DNA of 48,996 nucleotides from Betaproteobacteria bacterium (GTDB lineage: Bacteria; Pseudomonadota; Gammaproteobacteria; Burkholderiales; Burkholderiaceae), in NCBI GenBank assembly GCA_947453825.1, contig CANGHN010000002.1:1-48996 (forward strand), given 5' to 3'. Under the pieces are notes generated by a model that worked only from the letters and a program-made list of their open reading frames with translations, was not told the origin of the DNA and searched no databases. Numbering within the stretch: position 1 is the stretch's first letter; each line of letters opens with the position of its first letter. A program made the position numbers and the translations under genes. Positions 29,026 to 38,686 of this stretch are shown here, piece by piece.

Positions 29026-30857
29026 TGTGTGGCATTGTTGGTGCAGCATCTCATCGTAATATTGTTGATGTACTAGTTGAGGGCTTGCGTCGCCTGGAAT
29101 ATCGGGGATATGACTCTTGCGGTTTTGCAGTCATTAATGGCGATGATGCCAAGCATCCCATTGAGAGGGCGCGGACAACAGCACGTGTTTCTGAGTTGGC
29201 CGAACAAAGTAAAGAGTTTATTGGCACGATTGGTATTGCTCATACCCGCTGGGCAACACATGGTAAGCCAGATACGCAAAATGCGCATCCCCACATCTCT
29301 AATGGATTAATTGCAGTAGTGCATAACGGCATTATTGAGAATTACGAAACTCTACGATCAGAGCTGAAGGCTGCGGCTTATGTTTTTACTTCTGAGACAG
29401 ATACCGAAGTCATTGCACATTTGATTCATCAGCAATACGTCAGTGATGGCCAAAAAGATATCGCACAATCAGTTAGAGCGGTTTTGCCTAGACTACATGG
29501 CGCATACGCCATTGGAGTGATTTCGCAAGACAAACCCAGCACCTTAGTCGGCGCACGCGCAGGCTCGCCCTTAGTGGTTGCTTTGGGGGAACAAGAAAAC
29601 TTCTTGGCTTCCGATGCACTTGCTCTAGCTGGTCACGCACATTCCATGATGTATTTGGAGGAGGGTGATGTAGCCATTCTGAAGGCCGATAGCGTCGAGA
29701 TTCTGAATCACACCGGACAGTCCGTGCAAAGGGAGCGTAAGCCGATGCCTGCGCAGACAGACTCGGTGGATTTGGGCCCTTATCAGCATTACATGCAAAA
29801 AGAGATTTTTGAGCAGCCTAGAGCGATTGGCGATACTCTGGCCAATATTGCTGCGTTTGGTCCAGAGCTGTTTGGTGCAAAGATCGATGACTGGAAGGCA
29901 TTTGATCAAATTCTGATTCTGGCTTGTGGCACTAGTTATTACTCTGCTTGTGTTGCCAAATATTGGTTAGAAGATATTGCAGGTATTCCAACGCAAGTTG
30001 AGATTGCTAGTGAATATCGTTATCGCACAACAGTAGCAAATCCCAAGACGCTGATTGTGGTAGTTTCTCAATCGGGCGAAACCGCAGACACTCTAGCTGC
30101 TCTGCGTCATGCTAAAGCCTTGGGTCACCGTTATACCTTGGCAATTTGTAACGTTGCAAGTAGTGCCATGGTTCGTGAAACTGATTGGCACTTTTTAACT
30201 AAAGCAGGTGTTGAAATCGGCGTTGCTTCAACCAAGGCATTTACTACACAGTTGTTAGCTTTATATCTTTTGACTGTGTCACTGGCGAAGCGTGCCGGCA
30301 GAATTTCTGCAGACCAAGAAAAAGAGCTACTTCGTGAATTGCGCCATTTACCCAAAGCGTTGCATGCGGTCTTGGCATTAGAGCCACAAATCATTGCATG
30401 GAGCGAGGCCTTCTCTAAGTGTGAGAACGCACTCTTTCTGGGGCGTGGCTTGCATTACCCGATTGCATTAGAAGGGGCTCTGAAATTAAAAGAGATTTCT
30501 TATATACATGCAGAAGCCTATCCTGCGGGTGAGTTAAAGCATGGACCCTTGGCGCTTGTGACTGACAAAATGCCAGTAGTTACCATCGCTCCTAATGACG
30601 TTTTATTGGAAAAGCTCAAATCCAATATGCAGGAAGTCAAAGCCCGAGGTGGAAAGCTCTATGTTTTTGCTGACCATGATACTCAGATCGTCAACAGCGA
30701 CGGCATCAATGTGATTCGATTACCAGAGCACTACGGCAATCTCTCACCCATCTTGCACGTACTACCTCTTCAGCTATTAGCCTATCATACGGCCTGCGCT
30801 AGAGGTACCGATGTCGACAAGCCAAGAAACTTGGCAAAAAGCGTCACAGTTGAATAA
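29025..30857 (+). CDS. glmS: Glutamine-fructose-6-phosphate aminotransferase
   Basis: This 610-residue enzyme makes glucosamine-6-phosphate from fructose-6-phosphate and glutamine. The N-terminal nucleophile Cys2 (MCGIVGA) starts the glutaminase domain ([18 protein letters not shown]), followed by two SIS domains ([42 protein letters not shown]) and the terminal [13 protein letters not shown]. Together with glmU it supplies UDP-GlcNAc. The glmU-glmS overlap leaves no room for a glmS ribozyme. Confidence 0.98.
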   Translation: MCGIVGAASHRNIVDVLVEGLRRLEYRGYDSCGFAVINGDDAKHPIERARTTARVSELAEQSKEFIGTIGIAHTRWATHGKPDTQNAHPHISNGLIAVVHNGIIENYETLRSELKAAAYVFTSETDTEVIAHLIHQQYVSDGQKDIAQSVRAVLPRLHGAYAIGVISQDKPSTLVGARAGSPLVVALGEQENFLASDALALAGHAHSMMYLEEGDVAILKADSVEILNHTGQSVQRERKPMPAQTDSVDLGPYQHYMQKEIFEQPRAIGDTLANIAAFGPELFGAKIDDWKAFDQILILACGTSYYSACVAKYWLEDIAGIPTQVEIASEYRYRTTVANPKTLIVVVSQSGETADTLAALRHAKALGHRYTLAICNVASSAMVRETDWHFLTKAGVEIGVASTKAFTTQLLALYLLTVSLAKRAGRISADQEKELLRELRHLPKALHAVLALEPQIIAWSEAFSKCENALFLGRGLHYPIALEGALKLKEISYIHAEAYPAGELKHGPLALVTDKMPVVTIAPNDVLLEKLKSNMQEVKARGGKLYVFADHDTQIVNSDGINVIRLPEHYGNLSPILHVLPLQLLAYHTACARGTDVDKPRNLAKSVTVE

Positions 30858-30881
30858 ACGCAGGTAATTTGAGCCTTCCAG

Positions 30882-30897
30882 ACTGATCATCAGTTTT
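30882..30897 (+). terminator. Possible weak terminator after glmS
   Basis: ACTGA, loop TCA, TCAGT (30882-30894), followed by a short T-run. The stem is only 5 bp and AT-rich, so termination would be inefficient. The rest of the 111-bp gap is T-rich and contains no other clear structure. Confidence 0.3.
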
Positions 30898-30968
30898 AGC
30901 TGTCATCCCCAGCAAGATCTAATTTTTTAGAGTACTATTTTTTTCATAAGCTCATTTAATAGGGACTC

Positions 30969-31841
30969 ATGATGAAAATGAAACGGATTGCAATTTACTT
31001 GGTTGGTTTATTTACTGGTGCTGGCATTGCAGTAGGCGTTGTTAGCTATGCGACTGATAAAGCAATTCCTTACACCTTTAAAGATGGACAAGTTATTTCA
31101 GCAGATACGATGAATGATTTGTTCTCAAGATTACAGAACGTAGTGGTCGGATTTAGTAGCGAGACTGAGCTCAATGGCGCTTGGACTTGTACTACTTATG
31201 ATCCTGATTCAACTGCAGCTGGTGCAGTAACTGGCGCTCCTAATGGTGCTGGTGCAAGAAACTACTCCTTGGATAATGCTACTGGCTTGTATAAGCTCGT
31301 ACAAACCTGGACCTTTTCTAATAGTGGCGCTAGCTTAAATACGACAACGAATACCAATTTTGGTGGCGCAAATAAAAATATTACAGGCGCATGCCCATCT
31401 GCTACAAGCATTAACTACAGTGCCAAGGTGATTCAATCCACCCTTTTGTTATCAGGCGCTGGCGGGGGTTGCGCTGCTGGGAATGGTTTTGCTCTACAGT
31501 TAATAAAGAATTCACCGTATGAGTTTCATACTGTTTATAGCCCGACATTCATCTCTTGTGTCGCAGTTAATCAGCCACCAAATATTCCAACAGGTTTAGC
31601 CGCCACGGTTAGTGGAAGTGGCGTGAATGTGAGTTGGACAGATACTTCAAATGGTTCCGCTACTGGTTTTACTATCTTGAAAAAAGTCAGCGGCTCTTAT
31701 TCCAGTATTGGTACTGTTAGCGCTGGAACAACAAGCTATACCGATACCTCTGGTGTAGCAGGTGCCCTGTACCGTGTTAAAGCAACTAACTCTTCAAATG
31801 GTTTAGATAGCTTGCCGTCGATGGCTGGAATGGCTCAATAA
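30969..31841 (+). CDS. Exported protein with C-terminal fibronectin-III-like domain
   Basis: I do not recognise a named family. The 290-residue product has an N-terminal hydrophobic segment (about residues 5-27: RIAIYLVGLFTGAGIAVGVV) acting as a signal peptide or anchor. A segment DGQVISADTMNDLFSRLQNV follows, resembling the short motif seen after signal peptides in many secreted proteins of unknown role. A Ser/Thr/Gly/Asn-rich middle (about 65-200) has several cysteines. The last 85 residues look like one FnIII domain: PPNIPTGLAATVSG, VNVSWTDTS, FTILKKVSG, YRVKATNS. It could be a surface or adhesion protein. A 55-residue lipoprotein gene starts one base after its stop. Confidence 0.75.
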   Translation: MMKMKRIAIYLVGLFTGAGIAVGVVSYATDKAIPYTFKDGQVISADTMNDLFSRLQNVVVGFSSETELNGAWTCTTYDPDSTAAGAVTGAPNGAGARNYSLDNATGLYKLVQTWTFSNSGASLNTTTNTNFGGANKNITGACPSATSINYSAKVIQSTLLLSGAGGGCAAGNGFALQLIKNSPYEFHTVYSPTFISCVAVNQPPNIPTGLAATVSGSGVNVSWTDTSNGSATGFTILKKVSGSYSSIGTVSAGTTSYTDTSGVAGALYRVKATNSSNGLDSLPSMAGMAQ

Positions 31842-31842
31842 G

Positions 31843-32010
31843 ATGAAAGTATTTTTATTTGCTTTGATCTGTGCTGGAGCACTCATCGGATGCGGTGGTG
31901 GCGGAAGTAGCAGCTCTACCAGCGGTGCTAGCGATACGGTTACGGCTGCCTCCTGCAATCAAACTCCCACTTTGGGCAGCACCTCTTTTGGTAACGGGTG
32001 CTTTAAGTAA
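31843..32010 (+). CDS. Small lipoprotein, 55 residues
   Basis: This short ORF begins one base after the stop of the FnIII-like protein. The product MKVFLFALICAGALIGC starts with a textbook lipoprotein signal peptide with the lipobox LIGC (Cys17), then Gly4-Ser4, then about 30 residues with two more cysteines (ASCNQ and NGCFK). It is too short to carry an enzyme domain. Tight coupling to the upstream exported protein and a strong terminator 14 bp downstream indicate a genuine two-gene unit. Function is unknown. Confidence 0.75.
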   Translation: MKVFLFALICAGALIGCGGGGSSSSTSGASDTVTAASCNQTPTLGSTSFGNGCFK

Positions 32011-32024
32011 ATTTAAGTAGGCAA

Positions 32025-32057
32025 ATCAGGGCTTTAGAGGGCCCTGATAGCATTTTT
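32025..32057 (+). terminator. Intrinsic terminator after the lipoprotein gene
   Basis: A perfect 8-bp stem ATCAGGGC / GCCCTGAT (32025-32032 and 32041-32048) with an 8-base loop is followed by AGCATTTTT. This is the clearest rho-independent terminator in the window and separates the small exported-protein unit from the efflux operon. Confidence 0.8.
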
Positions 32058-32090
32058 GTGTTCAAATAACTCTTCTAAAGAGGATATTTG

Positions 32091-33641
32091 TTGCAATTCA
32101 TGTTTCTGTCGAAGGTGCCCACACTCTCACGTTTAAATTTGCTCCTGCTCATTTGTGCAGGAGCTTTGTCTGCGTGTGCAGTTGGACCAGACTTTAAGCA
32201 GCCTGATCCTCCTAAAACTTCCTCCTATACCGAGAAGACCCTTTCTCAAAAATTGACAACGGCCCCTGGCGTTCCTGGTGGCAGTGATCAAGAATTTGTT
32301 GAGGGTGCAGATATAGAGGCTCAGTGGTGGGAGCTTTATAAGTCGCCTGAGCTAGATACGCTGATTAAGAAAGCACTACAGCAAAATCCGAACTTAGGCG
32401 CTGCTGATGCTGCCTTACGTGCTGCTCAAGAAAATGTGAATGCCCAAATAGGCGGCCAATATTTTCCGGCTGTAGGACTTGGTGCTTCAGCAGTTCGTCA
32501 AAAGCAGCCATCCGCTGTCTACGGTATGAATTACGGCACAGATACCTATAACTTGTACAACACGTCTGTCAATGTGACGTACAAGCTTGATGTTTTTGGT
32601 GGAGCGCGTCGTGCCGTTGAAGGTGCCCGAGCGCAGGCAGAGGTTGCCCAGTTTCAACTTGAAGGCGCCTACCTTTCCTTAACTGGGAATGTAGTAACTG
32701 GTGCCGTTAAAGAGGCGGCACTACGTGCGCAGATGCAGGCCACGGAAGAAATTTTAAAAGCACAAATGAATTTAGCCGAAGTTACTGAAAAGCAATTAAA
32801 AATTGGCACAGTCAATAAGGTAGACCTGACATCACAGCAGGCCTTAGTCGCTAGCTCTCAAGTAGATTTATTTAACTATGAGCGTAATTTAGCGTTCGCG
32901 CGCAATCAATTAGCCGTTCTAGTTGGTGAGTTGCCTAGTAATGCCAATATTACAAAGTTTGATTTGAGCAATCTGCATTTGCCAGAGAAGTTACCGCTGA
33001 CTGTACCATCTAGCTTGGTGCGCCAGCGTCCTGATGTCCGCGCGGCTGAAGCCCAGTTAAAAGCACAGAATGCTTTTGTGGGTGTAGCGACAGCAAACTT
33101 ATTGCCACAATTTAATATTACAGGCTCCATTGGTGCTGCAGCCCTCACATCAACGAATTTATTTGGACCAAACTCTTCGTTGTGGACGCTTGGCGGCGGA
33201 ATTTTGCAACCCTTGTTTCAGGGTGGCGCACTCTTAGCGCAACGTCGTGGTGCGATCGCTAATTATGAGCAAGCAGCCTTTCAATATCAGGCTACGGTGC
33301 TAAATGCGTTTCAAGAAGTTGCTAACGCATTGCGTGCGCTTGAAACTGGAGCGCAAGCACTTAAAGCGGCATCAGATGCTGAGCGTTATGCCTATGAAAC
33401 TTTAGATCTCGTACAGCAGCAGTACAAGCTAGGTACTGCAAGTTATTTGGCAGTTCTCTATTATCAAAATCAGTATCAATCAGCAAAAGTGAAGTCAGTA
33501 TCGGCACAGGCAACACGTTTTTCTGATACAGCGGCATTATTTACAGCATTAGGTGGTGGCTGGTGGAATCGCGACGGCCCCGCTTTCAAACCAAAAGACA
33601 TAGCGAACAAAGATCAAAATGAAACTTCTGGAACAAATTAA
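32091..33641 (+). CDS. Outer-membrane efflux lipoprotein, NodT/OprM family
   Basis: This TolC-like outer-membrane factor of about 516 residues forms the exit duct of an RND efflux pump. It begins with a lipoprotein signal (LLLLICAGALSAC, lipobox LSAC at about Cys29) and the typical CAVGPDFKQP start. Repeated long helical segments follow, including WWELYKSPELDTLIKKAL, a TYKLDVFGGARRAVEGARAQ segment, and RQRPDVRAAEAQL. AGAGGA lies 6 bp before TTG 32091; TTG 32088 and ATG 32100 are alternative starts. Its last 23 bases overlap the membrane-fusion gene. Confidence 0.92.
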   Translation: MQFMFLSKVPTLSRLNLLLLICAGALSACAVGPDFKQPDPPKTSSYTEKTLSQKLTTAPGVPGGSDQEFVEGADIEAQWWELYKSPELDTLIKKALQQNPNLGAADAALRAAQENVNAQIGGQYFPAVGLGASAVRQKQPSAVYGMNYGTDTYNLYNTSVNVTYKLDVFGGARRAVEGARAQAEVAQFQLEGAYLSLTGNVVTGAVKEAALRAQMQATEEILKAQMNLAEVTEKQLKIGTVNKVDLTSQQALVASSQVDLFNYERNLAFARNQLAVLVGELPSNANITKFDLSNLHLPEKLPLTVPSSLVRQRPDVRAAEAQLKAQNAFVGVATANLLPQFNITGSIGAAALTSTNLFGPNSSLWTLGGGILQPLFQGGALLAQRRGAIANYEQAAFQYQATVLNAFQEVANALRALETGAQALKAASDAERYAYETLDLVQQQYKLGTASYLAVLYYQNQYQSAKVKSVSAQATRFSDTAALFTALGGGWWNRDGPAFKPKDIANKDQNETSGTN

Positions 33642-34950
33642 AAGTAGGCTCATTGCCATGGTTCTTGCCTTATGGGCATGGACACAGCGTAAAGCGTTGG
33701 AATGGAAGCTGCACGAAAAAGGCATTGCCCTGTGGGAAAAAGTAAAAGCCTTATATGCTCGCCTTGGAGAAAAATGGCGTAATACAAAAGCTTATGCAAA
33801 GTTAATGGCCATGGAACCATTGCAGCGGCGTATGACCATCATGTTATGCGGAGTCTTTTTATTGCTCGGCTTGATTTTTGCATTTAATCAATTCAAGAGT
33901 TTCATGATCAAGTATTTCATCTCAGGCATGGGCTTGCCACCTGCAACCGTGTCTACGATGGTCATTGCCTCTTCTGAATGGCAGCCTAAACTTACCAGCG
34001 TGGGTAATGTTCGTGCCTTTAGGGGTGTAGATCTGAGCTCTGAAATAGGTGGTTTAGTGCTGACTGTGCCAGTGAAGTCTGGTCAAGATGTGAAAGATGG
34101 CGAACTACTGATTAAGCTCAATGATGCTTCTGATGTCGCGCAATTAAATTCTTTAAAGGCGCTGGCTGATCTTGCTAAAGTGATTAATGAGCGAGATAGG
34201 CAGCAGCTGGCGATTCAGGCTATTAGTAAGAATGTCTTTGATACGAGTGCCGCAGATGCAAAATCTAAGCAGGCCCAAGTAGAGCAACAAACGGCCTTAG
34301 TTGCCAAGAAAAATCTCAAGGCCCCATTTGCTGGACGAGTTGGTATAGTTTCTATCAATCCTGGTCAGTATGTTAATCCGGGCGATAAGTTACTTACATT
34401 ACAAACCTTAGATCCTATTTTTGTGGATTTTAATTTGCCTCAAAGTAACGCAGAGCAAATTCAGGTGGGCCAAGAAGTGACGGTCACTACCGATGCATTC
34501 AAAGATGTCAGTTTCACTGGCAAGATCACTGCAGTGAGCCCTAAGGTAGACACCAATACTCGTAATATTCAAGTAGAAGCGCAGCTTGCAAATCCAGATA
34601 AAAAGATTCTTCCAGGCATGTTTGCAAACGTTGATATCAAGTTGGGCGATCAGGTAAAGCTGCTCACTTTGCCGCAAACAGCGGTCACTTATAACCCCTA
34701 TGGATCAACTGTATTTGTTGCTAAACCTACAGGCAAAAAAGATAAGCAAGGTAATCCTGCTTTAGAGGCGCAGCAAGTATTTGTTACCACCGGCGCAACT
34801 CGCGGAGATCAAGTGGCAATTCTGAAGGGGGTTGAAGAAGGTGCCACAGTAGTGACTAGCGGCCAGTTAAAGCTAAAGAACGGTACCCCGCTCATCATTA
34901 ACAATAAGGTGCAACCTGCAAATTCACCTAACCCTAAGCCGCAGGAATAA
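33619..34950 (+). CDS. RND efflux periplasmic adaptor with unusual N-terminal extension
   Basis: This 443-residue membrane-fusion protein links the inner-membrane pump to the outer-membrane duct. The biotinyl-lipoyl halves (GGLVLTVPVKSGQDVKDGE and KNLKAPFAGRVGIVSINPGQYV) and the beta-barrel region (PGMFANVDIKLG, TLPQTAVTYNPYG) are standard. The helical hairpin between them is short. Before the single membrane helix (about 73-90) there is a 70-residue basic, amphipathic, Trp-rich stretch (W19, W21, W29, W39, W53) not usual in this family. A later start (ATG 33808 or 33814) would remove it, but no ribosome site is obvious at either position. The gene lies between its two pump partners. Confidence 0.9.
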   Translation: MKLLEQIKSRLIAMVLALWAWTQRKALEWKLHEKGIALWEKVKALYARLGEKWRNTKAYAKLMAMEPLQRRMTIMLCGVFLLLGLIFAFNQFKSFMIKYFISGMGLPPATVSTMVIASSEWQPKLTSVGNVRAFRGVDLSSEIGGLVLTVPVKSGQDVKDGELLIKLNDASDVAQLNSLKALADLAKVINERDRQQLAIQAISKNVFDTSAADAKSKQAQVEQQTALVAKKNLKAPFAGRVGIVSINPGQYVNPGDKLLTLQTLDPIFVDFNLPQSNAEQIQVGQEVTVTTDAFKDVSFTGKITAVSPKVDTNTRNIQVEAQLANPDKKILPGMFANVDIKLGDQVKLLTLPQTAVTYNPYGSTVFVAKPTGKKDKQGNPALEAQQVFVTTGATRGDQVAILKGVEEGATVVTSGQLKLKNGTPLIINNKVQPANSPNPKPQE

Positions 34951-34957
34951 TTAGCCC

Positions 34958-37900
34958 ATGAATTGGACTGATCTATTTATTCGCAGACCAGTGCTCTCGC
35001 TGGTGGTGAGCGCACTCGTGTTGGTATTTGGTCTAAAGTCGATTGGCTCATTACCAGTAAATCAGTATCCGCAGACCCAAAATGCAATTGTGACGATTAC
35101 CACTGCCTACTATGGTGCTGATCCAGAAACAATTGCTGGCTTTATTACTCAGCCACTAGAGGCTTCGATTGCCCAAGCACAAGGGATTGACTATTTATCT
35201 TCATCTAGCGTGAGCGGCGTTTCAACCATCATCGCCACCTTGAAGTTGAACTATGACTCAAATGCCGCATTAACTCAGATTCAGACGCAAATTAGCGCAG
35301 TTAAAAATCAACTACCTCCTCAAGCCCAGCAGCCAATATTGACAGTACAAGTAGGCCAATCAACGGCCGCAATGTATATGGGCTTTTATAGCGATGAGAT
35401 TCAAAACAATGCGATTACTGATTATTTACTCAGGGTTGTCAAGCCGAAGCTAGATTCAGTGGAGGGCGTGCAGAGTGCTGAAATTACTGGCGGTAGAAAA
35501 TTTGCCCTGCGTGCTTGGTTAGATCGTGAAAAGATGGCTGGCCTTGGAGTGGGTGCTGATGATGTTTATAGTGCCATGTCTGCGAATAACTACTTGTCTG
35601 CAGTTGGGAGCACTAAAGGGGATATGGTTGCGGTTGATCTCGTAGCTGGAACCGATCTACATACCCTAGAAGAGTTTCGAAAGTTAGTAGTTAAAAAAGA
35701 TGGTGTGAATATCGTCTATTTAGATCAGGTGGCTAATGTCACCTTAGGCTCTGAAGACTACAACACGAACGTCGCGTTTAGCGGCAAGAGATCGGTATTT
35801 ATTGCGATTAAAGTTGCGCCCCAGGCGAACTTATTAGATGTTGCCCAGCGGGTCCGTGATGTAGTACCGGATATTCAGAAGCAGTTGCCTATTGGAATGA
35901 CTGGCAAGATTGTTTATGACTCCACTGAGTTCATTACAAGCTCAATTGATGAAGTGATATTGACACTCGTTGAGGCATTAATCATCGTTACGTTTGTTAT
36001 TTACTTATTCTTGGGTAGCATGCGGGCAGTTGCTGTGCCGGTGATTGCAATGCCACTTTCTTTAATTGGTACCTTTTTCTTAATGCAAGTTTTGGGCTAC
36101 TCCATTAATTTGTTAACCCTCTTGGCTTTAGTACTGGCGATTGGATTAGTGGTTGATGACGCAATCATCGTTGTAGAAAACGTGGATCGTCATATGAAGG
36201 AGGGCAAATCTCCTTTAGAAGCATCTTTAATTGCCGCCCGCGAATTGGGTGGGCCGATTTTGGCGATGACGGTAGTATTGATTGCGGTCTATATCCCAAT
36301 TGGCTTTCAGGGTGGATTAACGGGGGCACTCTTTACCGAGTTTGCTTTTACTCTAGCTAGTGCCGTCGCAGTCTCTGGGCTGATTGCATTAACGCTTTCG
36401 CCGATGATGTGCTCGCGTATTTTTACTGAAGAGCAAGAAGCCTCTTCTTTTGTTCAAAAGATTGATCGAATATTTGAGAAGGTTCACCACAGTTATCAGA
36501 CTACTTTGAGAGATTTATTGAGTACCTGGCAGGTCATTATTGTGATGGGTGCAATTCTATTGGGTGGGGTGGCGTATTTATATGCAACTGCTCGTGCTGA
36601 GTTAGCGCCGACTGAAGATCAAGGTATTGTCTTAATGCAAGCGTCTGGACCGCCTAACAGTACCGTGAATCAGATGCAGACTTACGCAGATCAAATCTTC
36701 CAGATCTCTAGTGCTGAGCCTGAGTATGAGCAAATGTTCCAAATAACCAGCCCAACTAGCAGTTTTGGCGGCGTGTTATTAAAAGATTGGAGTGAGCGCA
36801 GTCGTAATGCCACTAAATTTCAAGAAGACATGCAGAAAAAGTGGAACACGATTGCGGGTGCTCGTGTAGCCGCCTTTCAGTTCCCGGCCTTACCAGGGGC
36901 TCAAGGGTTCCCGGTACAAGTGGTGATTAATACAACCGAATCTTATGAGCAGTTAAACGAAGTGTCTCAGGCAGTTTTAGATAAGGCCCGTCGCAGCGGA
37001 AACTTCTTCTATGTGGACTCCGATCTAAAAATTGATAAACCACAAGACGTACTTGTTATTGATCGAGAAAAAGTTGCTGCATTGGGTATGACCCAGCAAC
37101 AAGTAGGCGCTGCCTTATCTGCTGCTTTAGGCGGCGGTTATGTGAACTACTTCTCTGTCGCTGGCAGATCCTATCGCGTGATTCCTCAAGTGAAGCAAGT
37201 CGATCGTTTAAACCCTGATCAGATACTCGATTACTACATTCGTACTCCCAGTGGTGCCATGATTCAAGCCCGCACTATCGCTAGCATTAAACAAAAGGTT
37301 GTGCCGCAATCTATCAATCATTTCCAGCAACTGAACTCTGCAACGATTGCAGGCGTGAGTACACCATTTATTTCCCAGGCAGATTTATTGGAGTTCATGC
37401 GACAAGCCTTAAAAGAGGTAGCGCCTAATGGGTACAGCATGGATTACGCCGGACCATCACGTCAATTTATGTCTGAGTCTGGTGGCTTTTTAGTCACGAT
37501 GTTCTTTGCGATTCTGATTGTGTTCTTAGTACTTGCTGCCCAGTTTGAAAGTTTCCGTGACCCAATAGTGATTTTGGTATCCGTGCCTTTGGCATTATTT
37601 GGCGCACTGATTTTTATTAATCTGGGCTTTACAACCTTAAACGTCTATACCCAGGTTGGTTTAGTGACTTTAATGGGCTTGATTAGTAAGCACGGAATTT
37701 TGATTGTGGAATTTGCAAATGAGCTCCAAGAGGCGGGGCGCAGTAAGCTCGATGCGATTGTGGAGGCTAGCAGCGTTCGTTTGAGACCGATTTTGATGAC
37801 CACTGCCGCCATGGTCTTAGGGGTATTACCTTTGGTAATCGCCTCTGGCGCAGGCGCTGCCGGCCGTAAATCTATGGGTATTGTGATCTTTACTGGCCTA

Positions 37901-37993
37901 TCGATTGGCACCTTATTTACTTTATTCGTGGTGCCAGCGATGTATTTATTTATCGGCGCTGATCACCACGCGAAGAAGTTTAAACAAGAGTAA
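34958..37993 (+). CDS. RND multidrug efflux transporter, HAE-1/AcrB type
   Basis: This 1011-residue proton antiporter has the RND layout: first helix after NWTDLFIRRPVLS, a large periplasmic loop, the helix-4 motif GLVVDDAIIVVENVDRHM with proton-relay Asp400-Asp401, a second large loop, and a final helix bundle (GLISKHGILIVEFANE, LRPILMTTAAMVLGVLPL). It should form a trimer that exports drugs or other amphiphiles through the adaptor and OprM-like duct encoded just upstream. Slightly shorter than AcrB (1049) but complete. Substrates cannot be predicted, and I see no regulator gene next to the operon. Confidence 0.95.
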   Translation: MNWTDLFIRRPVLSLVVSALVLVFGLKSIGSLPVNQYPQTQNAIVTITTAYYGADPETIAGFITQPLEASIAQAQGIDYLSSSSVSGVSTIIATLKLNYDSNAALTQIQTQISAVKNQLPPQAQQPILTVQVGQSTAAMYMGFYSDEIQNNAITDYLLRVVKPKLDSVEGVQSAEITGGRKFALRAWLDREKMAGLGVGADDVYSAMSANNYLSAVGSTKGDMVAVDLVAGTDLHTLEEFRKLVVKKDGVNIVYLDQVANVTLGSEDYNTNVAFSGKRSVFIAIKVAPQANLLDVAQRVRDVVPDIQKQLPIGMTGKIVYDSTEFITSSIDEVILTLVEALIIVTFVIYLFLGSMRAVAVPVIAMPLSLIGTFFLMQVLGYSINLLTLLALVLAIGLVVDDAIIVVENVDRHMKEGKSPLEASLIAARELGGPILAMTVVLIAVYIPIGFQGGLTGALFTEFAFTLASAVAVSGLIALTLSPMMCSRIFTEEQEASSFVQKIDRIFEKVHHSYQTTLRDLLSTWQVIIVMGAILLGGVAYLYATARAELAPTEDQGIVLMQASGPPNSTVNQMQTYADQIFQISSAEPEYEQMFQITSPTSSFGGVLLKDWSERSRNATKFQEDMQKKWNTIAGARVAAFQFPALPGAQGFPVQVVINTTESYEQLNEVSQAVLDKARRSGNFFYVDSDLKIDKPQDVLVIDREKVAALGMTQQQVGAALSAALGGGYVNYFSVAGRSYRVIPQVKQVDRLNPDQILDYYIRTPSGAMIQARTIASIKQKVVPQSINHFQQLNSATIAGVSTPFISQADLLEFMRQALKEVAPNGYSMDYAGPSRQFMSESGGFLVTMFFAILIVFLVLAAQFESFRDPIVILVSVPLALFGALIFINLGFTTLNVYTQVGLVTLMGLISKHGILIVEFANELQEAGRSKLDAIVEASSVRLRPILMTTAAMVLGVLPLVIASGAGAAGRKSMGIVIFTGLSIGTLFTLFVVPAMYLFIGADHHAKKFKQE

Positions 37994-38003
37994 GTAGAGA
38001 AAA

Positions 38004-38666
38004 CTATTTAACGATATTGAGTTCTTTTTCAGCAATATCGTTAAAGCGGGTTTCCTGCTCAAGACGTTTGATCCAGGCATCAATATTTTTAAGATCTGCA
38101 CGCGGTCCCGTTTGCTCCGGAAAAGTTTTATGAAGTAGCATCCAACGGCTTGCACAAAGCGCTAGTGCAATATCGCCAATATGAAATTGTTTACCCGAGC
38201 AATAGGCTTGGTTGGCTAAGACGCCATCGAGCAGATCCAGTAGTGCATTGGTATCTTGGTAGCCTTTTTTGATTGCTTCGTAATTACGCTCATTCTCTGG
38301 TACACGGGTTAAGCCCAGAAAGGGCGTGCGTAACATTGGCCACAGAGTGCCCACTTGCCAATCAAGCCATTTTTCTGATCCGTATTGACTAGCAACATCT
38401 GTTGGAAAGCGTTTACTTTTGTCATGCTGACGTACAAGGTAGCGCATGATGGTATTCGATTCCCATAACACGAGCTCGCCATCTTCCAGGGTGGGAACAA
38501 GACCATTGGGGTTTAACTTTAAAAACTCAGGAGTACGATTTTTGCCAAACTGAAGCCCAGCATCTATACGCTCGAAGTCTTTGCCCTCTTGAAGACCAAG
38601 CTCTGCCAGGCACCATAGTACTTTTTGAACATTGATGGAACTTTTGCGACCCCATAAGCGCATCAT
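38004..38666 (-). CDS. Glutathione S-transferase family protein
   Basis: This 220-residue protein has a thioredoxin-like N-terminal domain (MRLWGRKSSINVQKVLW, NPNGLVPTLEDG with the cis-proline, and the glutathione-binding ESNTIMRYL) and an all-helical C-terminal domain (residues about 90-215). Ser9/Ser10 near the N-terminus are candidate catalytic residues. Substrate is unknown. It is convergent with the RND pump gene, with 10 bp between stops and no visible terminator. Confidence 0.9.
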   Translation of the reverse strand: MMRLWGRKSSINVQKVLWCLAELGLQEGKDFERIDAGLQFGKNRTPEFLKLNPNGLVPTLEDGELVLWESNTIMRYLVRQHDKSKRFPTDVASQYGSEKWLDWQVGTLWPMLRTPFLGLTRVPENERNYEAIKKGYQDTNALLDLLDGVLANQAYCSGKQFHIGDIALALCASRWMLLHKTFPEQTGPRADLKNIDAWIKRLEQETRFNDIAEKELNIVK

Positions 38667-38686
38667 AAAAACCCCTTGATAAAAAA

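Noticed and set aside
29025..29030. glmS ribozyme upstream of glmS
   Set aside because: glmU and glmS overlap by one base and no ribozyme core is visible; this element is typical of Firmicutes.
30969..31841. Bacterial adhesin or phage tail-fibre interpretation
   Set aside because: One FnIII-like domain and an export signal are not enough, and no phage genes are nearby.
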